Source: Micromonospora sp. CCTCC AA 2012012 (GTDB lineage Bacteria; Actinomycetota; Actinomycetes; Mycobacteriales; Micromonosporaceae). Taken from it: 64,000 nt of DNA. Made by a program: the position numbers and the translations under genes. Positions 1-10,032 of this stretch are shown in pieces (position 1 is the first letter of the stretch; each line of letters opens with the position of its first letter). Where the stretch lies: assembly GCF_040499845.1 (NCBI RefSeq), contig NZ_CP159342.1:4278001-4342000 (forward strand), given 5' to 3'. The notes beneath the pieces are model-generated. The model was not told the origin of the DNA, did no database searches, and saw only the letters and a list, made by a program, of their open reading frames with translations.

Positions 1-257
1 GCGCGGATGTGCTCGCCGGGCACGTGCTCGTGGTCGAAGGTGACCACGTCACAGCTCTTGGCGAAGGTGCGCAGCGCGGCGAGGTCGGTGTGGTCGCCGT
101 ACTGGACGTCGGCCGCGACCAGCGCGGCGCCGTCGTCGGGGGCGGCCGCGAGGACGTGCAGCGACTGGCCGAGGGCGATGGCGGCCTGGTGGGTCATGCG
201 GGCCAGCTGGCCACCGCCGACCATGCCGACGACAGGGAGTCCGGTGCGCGAGTCCAT
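1..257 (-). CDS. purK: N5-carboxyaminoimidazole ribonucleotide synthase, N-terminal part
   Basis: This is the 5' end of a gene that runs off the left edge; 85 codons are visible from an ATG at 257. The N-terminus reads MDSRTGLPVVGMVGGGQLAR, where the GMVGGGQLARM stretch is the nucleotide-binding loop typical of PurK, followed by a FDHEHVPGEH stretch also typical of the family. PurK is an ATP-grasp enzyme of purine synthesis that carboxylates AIR to N5-CAIR using ATP and bicarbonate in the cytoplasm. The ATP-grasp and C-terminal domains lie outside the window. Start chosen because the conserved N-terminus begins within 12 residues of this ATG. Confidence 0.9.
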   Translation of the reverse strand, partial: MDSRTGLPVVGMVGGGQLARMTHQAAIALGQSLHVLAAAPDDGAALVAADVQYGDHTDLAALRTFAKSCDVVTFDHEHVPGEHIR

Positions 258-321
258 AGCGCCGCCAGCCTATCCGGGGGCCCGGTGACCCCGGCCCGGA
301 GGGCCGCGGTCACCGGGCGGC

Positions 322-2361
<2,040 letters not shown>

Positions 2362-2463
2362 CCGACGACCATAACCATCGGGCGGGTCCCACGCCCGACG
2401 CCCACCCGCCCCGGCCCGGGTCAGGTGACCGAGGACCGGGACAGGGCGGGCAGCAGCCTGCGG

Positions 2464-3357
2464 TCAGTCGTTCTTGAGCGGCAGCGTGACCGGACCGACG
2501 GTGACCCGGACCGGCTCGTCGTAGAACGGGTCGCGGGAGTCGAGGAAGATCCGGACCTCGACGTCGCCGGGCCGGAACCGGGCGCCGTTCGGCGGGGCCG
2601 CCGTCGTGGTGCTCCACGGCACCGCCTGACCCGGTACGCACTGGAGGGTCAGCGGCGCGACCCAACCCACCCGGCCGCTCTGCACCAGGCTGCCGGTGAG
2701 GTTCACCGAGGCGGACTGGCCGCAGGTCAGGGTGCCGCGCACCGTGGCCGTGCCGGCCGGCTGGGTGATCGTCCCGGTCGGGGCCAGCGCGATCTGCGGG
2801 TTCAGCGCCGGGGGCCCCGGCGGGTTGGTGAGGTGCACCTCGCCCCGCGCCGCTGGGGCTGCCCCGGCACAGTGCTGCTCGAAGGTCGCGTCGAGCTTCT
2901 CCAGGTAGTTGTACGGACCCCACGTGATGTCCTGGAGGGTGAACGAGCCGGTGAGGACCCCGTCGCAGGTCGCACCGTTGCCGTTCAGGATCATCCCGGG
3001 CGTGCCCTCCATGAAGGGCCAGGCGGTGGCGCCGGTGTAGGTGGTGCCGGCCACCAGCGGGCCGCCGACGGGCGCGAGCGCCAGGAAGAAGCCGACCCCG
3101 GTGACGGGGTCCTTCACCTGCGCCTGGGCCTCGAAGGGGTTGCCGAAGAGACTGGCCGTCATGCCCGAGGCGGTCGAGAAGGAGAAGGACTGCCCCCGGG
3201 TGATCGGGTCGTCCGGGTCACCGGTCAGGGTGAAGGTGCCCGAGGCGGGGCCGATGGGCGCCTCCGCCGAGGCGGGCGCGGCACCGGTCAGGCCGGTGGC
3301 CACGGTGGCCAGGGACAGCGCCGCGGCGAGCAGGGTTCGTCGCCAGGAACGGATCAT
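2464..3357 (-). CDS. secreted protein of unknown function
   Basis: 297 aa. Residues 1-31 form a Sec signal peptide (Arg-rich start, hydrophobic core LLAAALSLATVATGLTGAA, ASA cleavage site). The mature part is rich in Gly, Thr and Pro, with strand-forming segments and four cysteines that could pair as disulfides outside the cell. The first mature residues (SGTFTLTGDPDDPITRG) and the later LNPQIALAPTGTITQPAG do not match a family I recognise. A GGGAGGA ribosome-binding site precedes the ATG at 3357. The gene is transcribed divergently from the secreted phospholipase at 3583 across a 225-bp region, so the two exported proteins may share control. Function unknown. Confidence 0.8.
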   Translation of the reverse strand: MIRSWRRTLLAAALSLATVATGLTGAAPASAEAPIGPASGTFTLTGDPDDPITRGQSFSFSTASGMTASLFGNPFEAQAQVKDPVTGVGFFLALAPVGGPLVAGTTYTGATAWPFMEGTPGMILNGNGATCDGVLTGSFTLQDITWGPYNYLEKLDATFEQHCAGAAPAARGEVHLTNPPGPPALNPQIALAPTGTITQPAGTATVRGTLTCGQSASVNLTGSLVQSGRVGWVAPLTLQCVPGQAVPWSTTTAAPPNGARFRPGDVEVRIFLDSRDPFYDEPVRVTVGPVTLPLKND

Positions 3358-3582
3358 TGTTGTCCTCCCCCGTCAGTTGGACATGACGGCGCTCGTCCGG
3401 CGTCCGTCTCCTTCGGAGGGTAGGGCCTGCGTGCCGCCTGCGATGTCCCGTCCGGCGGGGTGTCGGCGCGCCGGCTCCCGTTCCGTCCTGCTCGCCGACC
3501 GGCCTTCTCATATTCATTTTCGTGGATTTGAATCAGGAGACGCCCGGTCGACCCCGCCGCGGCACCCCGAAGGAGACGGTCC
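3358..3582. promoter_or_regulatory. divergent promoter region between two secreted-protein genes
   Basis: 225 bp between the secreted unknown (minus) and the phospholipase (plus). It contains a clearly AT-rich patch at about 3497-3533 (CTCATATTCATTTTCG and GGATTTGAATCA) that stands out in this very GC-rich window and is a plausible promoter core. An AAGGAGA ribosome-binding site sits just before the plus-strand ATG at 3583. I cannot assign -35 and -10 boxes with certainty. Confidence 0.4.
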
Positions 3583-4605
3583 ATGCGCAGACTCCCCGCC
3601 CTGCTCGCCCTCGCCACCCTCGCCGGGTCCCAACTGGTCCCCGGCACCGCCGCCGCGACGGTGCCGACCGACACCCGGGTCTCGGCGGCCACCGCCGTCG
3701 GCACCCACAACACCTACGAACGCGGCACCTACACCTACCTCGCCCAGGCCCTGGACGCCCGCCCCGGCCTGATCGAGCTGGACGTCTGGCCGGACGTCCT
3801 CACCCGGCAGTGGCGGGTCAGCCACTCCAACCCGCTCGGCAACGACAACAACTGCGTCGCCGCCACCAGCGCCGCGCAGCTCTACACCGGCACCCGGAAC
3901 AAGAACCTGGAGCACTGCCTCGACGACCTGCGGCTCTGGCTGGGCGCGCACCCCGACGCCGGGCCGGTGATCCTCAAACTGGAGCTGAAGACCGGCTTCA
4001 GCAGCCGTACCGGGCAGGGGCCGGCGCAGCTCGACGCGCTGCTCGCCGCCCGGCTCGGTGACCGGGTGTTCCGCCCCGCCGACCTGCTCGGCGGCCATCC
4101 CGACCTGGATGCCGCCGCCCGGGCCGACGCCTGGCCCACCCGGGCGCAGCTCGCCGGCCGGGTGATCGTCGAGCTGATCCCCGGCACGGTCGAGGAGGGC
4201 AACCCGACCGACACTCTCTGGACCGACGTCGAGTACGCCCGCCACCTGGCCGGCCTGGCGGCGGCCGGCACGCTGTCCCGCGCGCAGGCGTTCCCCGCCG
4301 TGCACCGCGCCCAGGCCGGCGATCCGCGCACCCGGTACGCGGACCCCGCCCTGCGACCGTGGTTCGTCCTCTTCGACGGCGACGCCACCGCCTACGTCAC
4401 CGGCGGCATCGACACCTCCTGGTACGACATCCATCACTACCTGCTGGTGATGACCGACGCGCAGAACGTCCCGCCCGCGGTGGGCACCGACGCGGACGCC
4501 GCCCGGGCCCGGCTCACCCAGCTCGCCGCGGCCCACGCCAGCGTCGCCTCGGCCGACTGGGCGGCCCTGCCCGCGGTCGTCGGTGAGGTCGTCCCCCGCG
4601 GCTGA
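3583..4605 (+). CDS. secreted Ca2+-dependent phosphatidylinositol-specific phospholipase C
   Basis: 340 aa with a Sec signal peptide (MRRLPALLALATLAGSQLVP, cleavage near the AAA at about 23-25). The mature protein begins a TIM-barrel phosphodiesterase with TAVGTHNTYERG (first catalytic His), GLIELDVWPD (acidic metal ligands), RVSHSNPLGNDNNC (second His), VILKLELKTGF, and a C-terminal YDIHHYLLVM segment. This arrangement matches the calcium-dependent PI-PLC type described from Streptomyces antibioticus (SaPLC1-like), which cleaves phosphatidylinositol to diacylglycerol and a cyclic inositol phosphate outside the cell. AAGGAGA at about 3570 supports the ATG. The nearest neighbour is another secreted protein read in the opposite direction. 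Confidence 0.85.
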   Translation: MRRLPALLALATLAGSQLVPGTAAATVPTDTRVSAATAVGTHNTYERGTYTYLAQALDARPGLIELDVWPDVLTRQWRVSHSNPLGNDNNCVAATSAAQLYTGTRNKNLEHCLDDLRLWLGAHPDAGPVILKLELKTGFSSRTGQGPAQLDALLAARLGDRVFRPADLLGGHPDLDAAARADAWPTRAQLAGRVIVELIPGTVEEGNPTDTLWTDVEYARHLAGLAAAGTLSRAQAFPAVHRAQAGDPRTRYADPALRPWFVLFDGDATAYVTGGIDTSWYDIHHYLLVMTDAQNVPPAVGTDADAARARLTQLAAAHASVASADWAALPAVVGEVVPRG

Positions 4606-4653
4606 CCCGCGCCCTACCGTCCGGTCCGGCTGGACGACAGCCGGGCCGGGCGG

Positions 4654-7185
4654 TCAGGAGGCGCCGTCGGCGCGCAGCGGGAAGACGTTCCCCTGGGCGG
4701 TGTCGAGCAGCGAGCCGAGCACCGCGCCGATCTTGTCCGCCGGCATCGGCTTGAAGAAGTGGTAGCCCTGGGCCGCCGTGCAGCCCAGTTCGGCCAGGGC
4801 GGTCCGCTGCTCGGCGGTCTCCACCCCCTCGGCCACCACCCGCAGCCCCAACTCGTGGGCGAGCCCCACGGTGGTCCGGACGATCGCCGCCGCCTCCGGC
4901 GAGTCGGCCATCCGGATCACGAAGGACCGGTCCACCTTCAACTCGTCCACGGCGATCCGGGTCAGGAAGGTCAGCGACGAGAACCCGGTGCCGAAGTCGT
5001 CGACGGCGAGCTGCACCCCCATCGCGCGCAACGTCGCCAGCACCTCGTCGATCACTTCCAGCTCGCTCATCACCACCGTCTCGGTGATCTCCAGGACGAG
5101 CCGGTGCGGCGGCAGCTGGTGCCGGCGCAGCGCGTCGCCGATCTCGCCGGGCAGCCGGGGGTCGAGCAGGCTGCGCGCCGAGAGGTTCACCGAGATCGGC
5201 ACGTCGATCCCGGCCCGGGACCACTCGGCCGCCACGCCCAGCGCCTTGTCCAGCACGTAGCGGGTGAAGGCGCCGAGTTGTTCGCTGTTCTCCACCGGGC
5301 GGATGAAGTCGGTCGGACCCAGCCAGCCGCGCCGCGGGTGCTGCCAGCGGATCAGCGCCTCCACCCCGGTCGGGGCGCCGGTCGCCAGGTCGACCGCCGG
5401 TTGCAGGGCCAGCACCAGCTGGTCGTCGGTCGCCAGCGCCTCCCGCAGCTCCGCGAGCAGCGCGAGCTGGTCGGTGCTGGCGTCGTCGCGGGAGCTGTCG
5501 TACGCGGCGACGTTGCCGCCGCCCTCCTTGGCCTGGTACATCGCGATGTCGGCCCGGCGCAGCAGCTCGGTCAGGTCGGCGGTGCCGGCGTCGGCCACCA
5601 CCACGCCGACGGCCACCTCGACCGACATGCGTACGCCGGCCACCTCGGTCGGCGCGGCGAGCCGCTCGGCGATCTCCCGGGCCTGCCGCAGGGCGTACGC
5701 CGCGGGGGCGGCCCGGTCGCCGACCACCGGGACCGCGGTGAGCAGCACGGCGAACTCGTCGCCGCCGAGCCGGCCGAGCAGGTCACCGGGGCGGACCAGC
5801 GCGCCCAGCCGGTTGGCGGTGAGCCGCAGCAACTGGTCGCCGGCGGCGTGCCCGAGGGTGTCGTTGACCTCTTTGAACTGGTTGATGTCGAGCAGCAGCA
5901 GCGCCACCGGGTGGTCGTGGGCGAGCTGCCGCAGGGCCAGGTCGCCCCGGCTGAGCATGGCGGCCCGGTTCACCAGCCCGGTGAGCTGGTCGTGCACCGC
6001 CTCGTACGACGACCTCGCGGTCACCAGCCGCAGCTCACGGTGGGTGGAGGCGTCGTGCAACGCGGCGGCGAGGGCGTCGGAGAAGGCGGCGACGGCGTCC
6101 CGCTCGCGGGCGGTGGGCGGCGCCGAGCGGGGGAACCGCACCCGCAGCGCGCCGACGGTGGTGCTGCCCACCGTGAGGGGGCGGACCAGCTCGTGCTCGG
6201 CGGTGCCGGCCTCGGCGGGCCGCTCGATCTCCCGGTCCCGCACCTGCCCACCGTTGTCGGTCCGGTAGCGCCACCACCGGGCGTCGCCCCGGGCCACGTC
6301 CACATCGACCATCTCGGCGCCGAACAGGGTGAGCGCGCCGGCCGCGGCGGCGGTCGCCACGCCCCGCTCGTCGAGCTGGTTGAGGGCGGCGGTGGCCTCC
6401 GCGAAGGCCCGCCAGGTGCGCCGCTCCTGGTCGGCCCGGAGCCGGTGCCGGTAGGTCTGCTGGAGCAGCCACAGCGGGGGCGGCAGGAGCAGCAGCCAGC
6501 GGGCGTCGATCTCCAGGAGCACGACGACCAGCAGGCCGACGGCCACGTTGCCGACGAACATGAGCAGCTTGCCGCGGAGCGCGGTGAGCAGCGGCGGCCC
6601 GGGCGGGATGCCGAGTCGCAGCGCGAGGGTCGCCGCGCCGAGCCAGGCGGTGGCGAAGAGGTACGTCAGCGAGCCGGCGGCCAGGGCCACGGCGAGTTCC
6701 GGGGTGGGGGCGGCGAGCAGCGGCTGGCCGAGCGCCCGGGCCACCACGACGGCGAGCGCGGTGGCCGCGGTCAGCGACCCGGCGATCCGTACGAGTTCCA
6801 GCGCGGGTCGCCGGTCGGAGAGCAGTGACATGCCGGTCCACGCCGCCCCGGCGCCGAGCAGCGCGGCGGCCGGCAGCCATCCGGCGGGCACGAGATAGAG
6901 GCAGACGATCAGGGCGGCCTCGCCCCAGGTGATGCTCACCATCCCGGTGGCCGTACGGAACCGGAGCCGGGCGAGCTGGGCGACCGCGAACGCGGCCACG
7001 GCGATGGCGAACCGGGCCACCGCGGGCAGCGGGTCGTCGGCGGGGAGGGTGGCCGGGACGGTGAGACCGACCACGGCGGAGACGGCCGCGGTGAGCGCGA
7101 CGGCGATGGTCAGCAGGAGCACCCGGACCGGAGTGCCACGGTGGCCCGGCCGATGGGGCGGATGGGCGTCCTGCGTGGAGGTCAC
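4654..7185 (-). CDS. membrane-bound bifunctional GGDEF-EAL cyclic-di-GMP protein
   Basis: 843 aa from the GTG at 7185; an in-frame start at 7266 is possible but adds an Arg/Pro-rich stretch unlike a membrane N-terminus. Residues about 15-245 hold some eight transmembrane segments (MASE-like sensor), followed by a GAF-like segment (about 260-390). The GGDEF domain is intact (GRLGGDEF near residue 474) and has an inhibitory I-site RPGD five residues upstream. The EAL domain is also complete: EALIRW near 609, SVNLSARSL, DDFGTGFSSL, KVDRSF, VVAEGVET and QGYHFFKPMP. Both diguanylate cyclase and phosphodiesterase activities are therefore chemically possible; which one dominates cannot be read from sequence. 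The signal sensed is unknown. Confidence 0.92.
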   Translation of the reverse strand: MTSTQDAHPPHRPGHRGTPVRVLLLTIAVALTAAVSAVVGLTVPATLPADDPLPAVARFAIAVAAFAVAQLARLRFRTATGMVSITWGEAALIVCLYLVPAGWLPAAALLGAGAAWTGMSLLSDRRPALELVRIAGSLTAATALAVVVARALGQPLLAAPTPELAVALAAGSLTYLFATAWLGAATLALRLGIPPGPPLLTALRGKLLMFVGNVAVGLLVVVLLEIDARWLLLLPPPLWLLQQTYRHRLRADQERRTWRAFAEATAALNQLDERGVATAAAAGALTLFGAEMVDVDVARGDARWWRYRTDNGGQVRDREIERPAEAGTAEHELVRPLTVGSTTVGALRVRFPRSAPPTARERDAVAAFSDALAAALHDASTHRELRLVTARSSYEAVHDQLTGLVNRAAMLSRGDLALRQLAHDHPVALLLLDINQFKEVNDTLGHAAGDQLLRLTANRLGALVRPGDLLGRLGGDEFAVLLTAVPVVGDRAAPAAYALRQAREIAERLAAPTEVAGVRMSVEVAVGVVVADAGTADLTELLRRADIAMYQAKEGGGNVAAYDSSRDDASTDQLALLAELREALATDDQLVLALQPAVDLATGAPTGVEALIRWQHPRRGWLGPTDFIRPVENSEQLGAFTRYVLDKALGVAAEWSRAGIDVPISVNLSARSLLDPRLPGEIGDALRRHQLPPHRLVLEITETVVMSELEVIDEVLATLRAMGVQLAVDDFGTGFSSLTFLTRIAVDELKVDRSFVIRMADSPEAAAIVRTTVGLAHELGLRVVAEGVETAEQRTALAELGCTAAQGYHFFKPMPADKIGAVLGSLLDTAQGNVFPLRADGAS

Positions 7186-7275
7186 GGAGCCACCCCGCGC
7201 GGCGGCGACAGGGCACGGTGGGCGGTCGCTGCGACGATGGTCATCGGGCGCCCCCCTTCCGCGCACGGCTCGGGG

Positions 7276-7315
7276 AGTTTTGGTCCCCCCGGCGGAAGGC
7301 TAAGCCAAAGCCGGT
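7276..7315 (-). promoter_or_regulatory. possible promoter or structured leader of the GGDEF-EAL gene
   Basis: On the minus strand this interval reads GCTTTGGCTTAGCCTTCC, then a G/C run, then GGGGGACCAAAACTCCCC. It includes the small dyad GGCTTAGCC and the dyad GGGGA...TCCCC, about 90-120 nt before the GTG start. The bipartite look (GCTTAG, then GACCAAAA about 16 nt later) could be an alternative-sigma promoter or a short RNA fold. It does not match the consensus of a known c-di-GMP riboswitch as I know it. Confidence 0.25.
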
Positions 7316-7363
7316 GGTCGCAACAGGGGGCGATGACCGGCTTCAACGTGAATCACGCGTGGA

Positions 7364-7657
7364 CTACCCGTTTCGGCGCTGCTGGGAGCCGTTGGGGGCG
7401 TCCGTGGGTGAATCCTGCGTTCCCGTCCCGTCTGTCGGATCGACGACTGACGCATCCACCCGACCGTGCCCCGTCGGACCGGTCTGGGCCGGGAACTGGT
7501 CGGGCAGCCGGCGCAGCCGGGAGTTCATGTTGCGGATCAGCAGGACGGTGGCGGTGCCCAGCAGCAGGATGAGGAAGAGACCCATCGGCCCGGCCAGACC
7601 ACCCGTGCGGGTGTCACCGAAGTTGTTCTCCGCGAGCACCTGGGCGGTGGTCAGCAT
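7364..7657 (-). CDS. small single-span membrane protein
   Basis: 97 aa. Residues 24-42 (PMGLFLILLLGTATVLLIR) form one transmembrane helix, followed by a basic cluster (NMNSRLRRLP) that should stay in the cytoplasm, and a hydrophilic, probably disordered Gly/Asp/Thr tail. GGAGGAA sits just upstream of the ATG at 7657. It lies 48 nt downstream of mca on the same strand and is likely co-transcribed with it. I do not recognise a family; a link to mycothiol metabolism rests only on position. Confidence 0.75.
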   Translation of the reverse strand: MLTTAQVLAENNFGDTRTGGLAGPMGLFLILLLGTATVLLIRNMNSRLRRLPDQFPAQTGPTGHGRVDASVVDPTDGTGTQDSPTDAPNGSQQRRNG

Positions 7658-7705
7658 GGTGTTCCTCCGTAGTGCGGCTGACCACCAGGGTAGCCCGCCG
7701 GCCGG

Positions 7706-8587
7706 TCAGCGGACATGGCACGTCTCCCGGACCCCGGCGAAGAGGTCCGACTCGGGCAGCGGGCTGTCGACCAGCGAGCGGGCGAGCTGGAAGTCCTCGG
7801 TCGGCCAGGCGCGCCGCTGGAGCTCCATCGGGACGTGGAACCAGAACCCGTCGGGGTCGATCTGGGTGGCGTGCGCGCGCAGCGCGTCGTCGCGGACCGG
7901 GAAGTATTCGGCGCACTCGACCCGGGTGGTGATCCGGGGGCCCTTGTCCGGGCGGCCCTCCCAGCGGGTGAGCCAGTCCTCGTAGGGCGAGGCGAGACCG
8001 GCGGCGAGCATCCCCTCGTGCAGCGCCGTGATCTTGCCCTTGGAGAAGCCGATGTCGTAGTAGAGCTTGAGCGGCTGCCACGGCTCGCCCAGCTCGGGGT
8101 GGCGCTCCGGGTCACCGGCGGCCTCGAAGGCGGCGACGGTCACCTTGTGGGTCATGATGTGATCGGGGTGCGGGTAGCCGCCCTCCTCGTCGTACGTGGT
8201 GACGACGTGCGGACGGAACTTGCGCATCAGCCGCACCAGCGGGGCCGCGGCCACCTCGACGTCCTGCAGGGCGAAGCAGCCCTCCGGCAGCGGCGGCAGC
8301 GGGTCGCCCTCGGGCAGGCCCGAGTCGACGAAGCCGAGCCAGGCCTGGTCGACGCCGAGGATCGCCCGGGCGGCGTCCATCTCCGCGCGGCGGATCTCGC
8401 CGATGTTGGCCCAGACGTCGGGCCGGTCCATCTTGGGGTTGAGCACGCTGCCCCGCTCGCCGCCGGTGCAGGTCACGACCAGGACGTCGACCCCTTCGGC
8501 GACGTATTTCGCCATGGTGGCGGCGCCCTTGCTCGACTCGTCGTCGGGATGGGCGTGCACGGCCATGAGACGCAGCTGCTCTGCCAC
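7706..8587 (-). CDS. mca: mycothiol S-conjugate amidase
   Basis: 293 aa. A zinc-dependent LmbE/MshB-type amidase that splits mycothiol S-conjugates into a mercapturic acid, which is exported, and GlcN-Ins, which is recycled; it is the detoxification arm of mycothiol metabolism. Zinc ligands are visible as AHPDDES (His13, Asp15, Asp16) and HPDH (His140, His143). The remaining sequence ([31 protein letters not shown]) is typical of Mca rather than of the shorter deacetylase MshB. I chose the GTG at 8587 because GAGGAG lies 8 nt upstream; a GTG at 8596 abuts the same site too closely. It is divergent from the DUF4307 gene. Confidence 0.93.
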   Translation of the reverse strand: MAEQLRLMAVHAHPDDESSKGAATMAKYVAEGVDVLVVTCTGGERGSVLNPKMDRPDVWANIGEIRRAEMDAARAILGVDQAWLGFVDSGLPEGDPLPPLPEGCFALQDVEVAAAPLVRLMRKFRPHVVTTYDEEGGYPHPDHIMTHKVTVAAFEAAGDPERHPELGEPWQPLKLYYDIGFSKGKITALHEGMLAAGLASPYEDWLTRWEGRPDKGPRITTRVECAEYFPVRDDALRAHATQIDPDGFWFHVPMELQRRAWPTEDFQLARSLVDSPLPESDLFAGVRETCHVR

Positions 8588-8799
8588 CTTCGGCACTCCT
8601 CGTCTGTGTCCGCCGGCGGCCCGACCCCGGGCCGACCGGCTGACCTGCCGGTATCTCCCCCGCAACCCGGGCGATGCCGTCGGAGTGGCTGGTCGACGTC
8701 ACCGTCGACCTGTCATCCTTGGCTCAGCGCCGGGCTGGGAAGATGGACTCTGCCATTCTTGCCGATGCCCCCGACAACCACGCCAGGAGATACCCGCCG

Positions 8800-9234
8800 G
8801 TGACCGAGACGCACGCCACAATCCCGCCGGGCGCGCCGGTCTTCCCACCCGGCCGCTACGGTCGCCGCCGCGAACCCGGGCGCCGCCGCCCGGTGCTGCT
8901 GGTGCTGGTGGTGGCGGTGCTGCTCGCGCTGCTCGGCCTGATGGCGACCAAGCTCTACAGCCAGTACGGCGACCCCACGTACAACGCCGAGGTGATCACC
9001 TACACGGAGGTGACCGACGCGCAGATCGTGATCCAGTTCCGGGTCCGGGTGCCGGCCGGGGGCTCGGCGACGTGCCTGCTGCGGGCCCGCTCCCACGACG
9101 GCGCCGAGGTGGGCCACGAGGAGGTCACCGTCACCGCCCGACCCGGCGAGCAGCAGGTCACCACCGAGCACCGGCTGGCCACCACGGCCCGGCCGTTCAT
9201 CGGCGAGGTGCTGCGCTGTCGGCCGGCGGCCTGA
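8800..9234 (+). CDS. DUF4307 domain membrane protein
   Basis: 144 aa from the GTG at 8800. CAGGAGA about 10 nt upstream decides the start; an in-frame ATG at 8674 would add an unrelated N-terminus. The protein has a short Pro/Arg-rich cytoplasmic head (PPGAPVFPPGRYGRRREPGRR), one transmembrane helix (PVLLVLVVAVLLALLGLMA) and an extracytoplasmic beta-rich domain (about residues 50-144). This is the layout of the actinobacterial DUF4307 family, which has no known function. It is commonly found beside mca and greA, as it is here. Confidence 0.85.
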   Translation: MTETHATIPPGAPVFPPGRYGRRREPGRRRPVLLVLVVAVLLALLGLMATKLYSQYGDPTYNAEVITYTEVTDAQIVIQFRVRVPAGGSATCLLRARSHDGAEVGHEEVTVTARPGEQQVTTEHRLATTARPFIGEVLRCRPAA

Positions 9235-9331
9235 CCCCGCACCCCCGCTGAGCTGCGCAGACTCGCACCACACCCGGTAGGCCGGCCGGCACCCCGGGTG
9301 AACGGCGACACCCCGGGATGCCCTGCACTGG

Positions 9332-9337
9332 TAGCTT
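9332..9337 (+). promoter_or_regulatory. candidate -10 element of greA
   Basis: TAGCTT fits the actinobacterial TANNNT -10 pattern and would place transcription start near 9344, giving a 5' leader of about 39 nt that contains the GAGGAGA ribosome-binding site of greA. No convincing -35 box is seen at the proper distance. Confidence 0.35.
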
Positions 9338-9382
9338 GGTGGTTCACCTGTCAGCCAGCCCGCACAACCGAGGAGAACGCCT

Positions 9383-9883
9383 GTGTCCACCAATGACAAC
9401 GAGGCGCCCGCCACCTGGCTGTCCCAGGACGCGTACGACCGCCTGCAGGGCGAGCTCGACGAGCTGATCGCGAACCGGCCGGTCATCGCCGCCGAGATCA
9501 ACGCCCGGCGCGAGGAGGGCGACCTGCGGGAGAACGGCGGCTACCACGCGGCCCGCGAGGAGCAGGGCAAGGCCGAGGGGCGCATCCTCTACCTCAAGGA
9601 GCTGCTCCGCACGGCCAAGGTCGGCGAGGCGCCGACCGCCGACGTGGTGTCGCCCGGCATGGTCGTGACGATCTACTTCGACGACGACACCGACGACACC
9701 GAGACCTTCCTGCTCGGCTCCCGCGAGATCGCCTCCACCACCGACCTGACGGTCTACAGCCCCGAGTCCGCGCTCGGCAAGGCGATCCTCGGTGGCCGCG
9801 CCGGCCAGACCTGCACCTACACGGCCCCCAGCGGCGCCGACATCAAGGTGACCGTGGTCAAGTTCGAGCCCTTCTCCGGCTGA
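9383..9883 (+). CDS. greA: transcription elongation factor GreA
   Basis: 166 aa. GreA enters the secondary channel of RNA polymerase and stimulates cleavage of backtracked RNA. The N-terminal coiled coil carries the functional tip INARREEGDLRENGGYHAAREEQ (residues about 40-60, acidic residues in EEGDLREN), which matches the GreA signature. The C-terminal FKBP-like domain ends with SPESALGKAILGGRAGQTCTY. GAGGAGA lies 6-12 nt before the GTG start. A strong bidirectional terminator follows at 9967. The neighbours mca, DUF4307 and ilvA are the usual ones in related genomes. Confidence 0.96.
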   Translation: MSTNDNEAPATWLSQDAYDRLQGELDELIANRPVIAAEINARREEGDLRENGGYHAAREEQGKAEGRILYLKELLRTAKVGEAPTADVVSPGMVVTIYFDDDTDDTETFLLGSREIASTTDLTVYSPESALGKAILGGRAGQTCTYTAPSGADIKVTVVKFEPFSG

Positions 9884-9966
9884 CCGCCGGATCCGGACCC
9901 GCGCCGGGCAGGCCCGGGTTCGACCCCGACCGGGGCTGACAGGCCGGTCGGACCCGACTGCTGCAT

Positions 9967-10001
9967 CGTCCGCCCCGACCGTCCGACGGTCGGGGCGGAC
10001 G
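9967..10001. terminator. bidirectional terminator between greA and ilvA
   Basis: Perfect 15-bp inverted repeat (arms 9967-9981 and 9987-10001, loop TCCGA). It sits 84 bp after greA and 32 bp after the ilvA stop, so it can end transcripts from both sides. There is no clear T-run, as is common in actinobacteria. Confidence 0.75.
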
Positions 10002-10032
10002 CCGTTGCGGCCCCGGGAGGCGCGGCGACGGC

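Noticed and set aside
7267..7363. Canonical GEMM c-di-GMP or ydaO c-di-AMP riboswitch before the GGDEF-EAL gene
   Set aside because: Some G-rich and GACC-like pieces are there, but the conserved cores of these RNA classes cannot be aligned; kept only as a weak motif.
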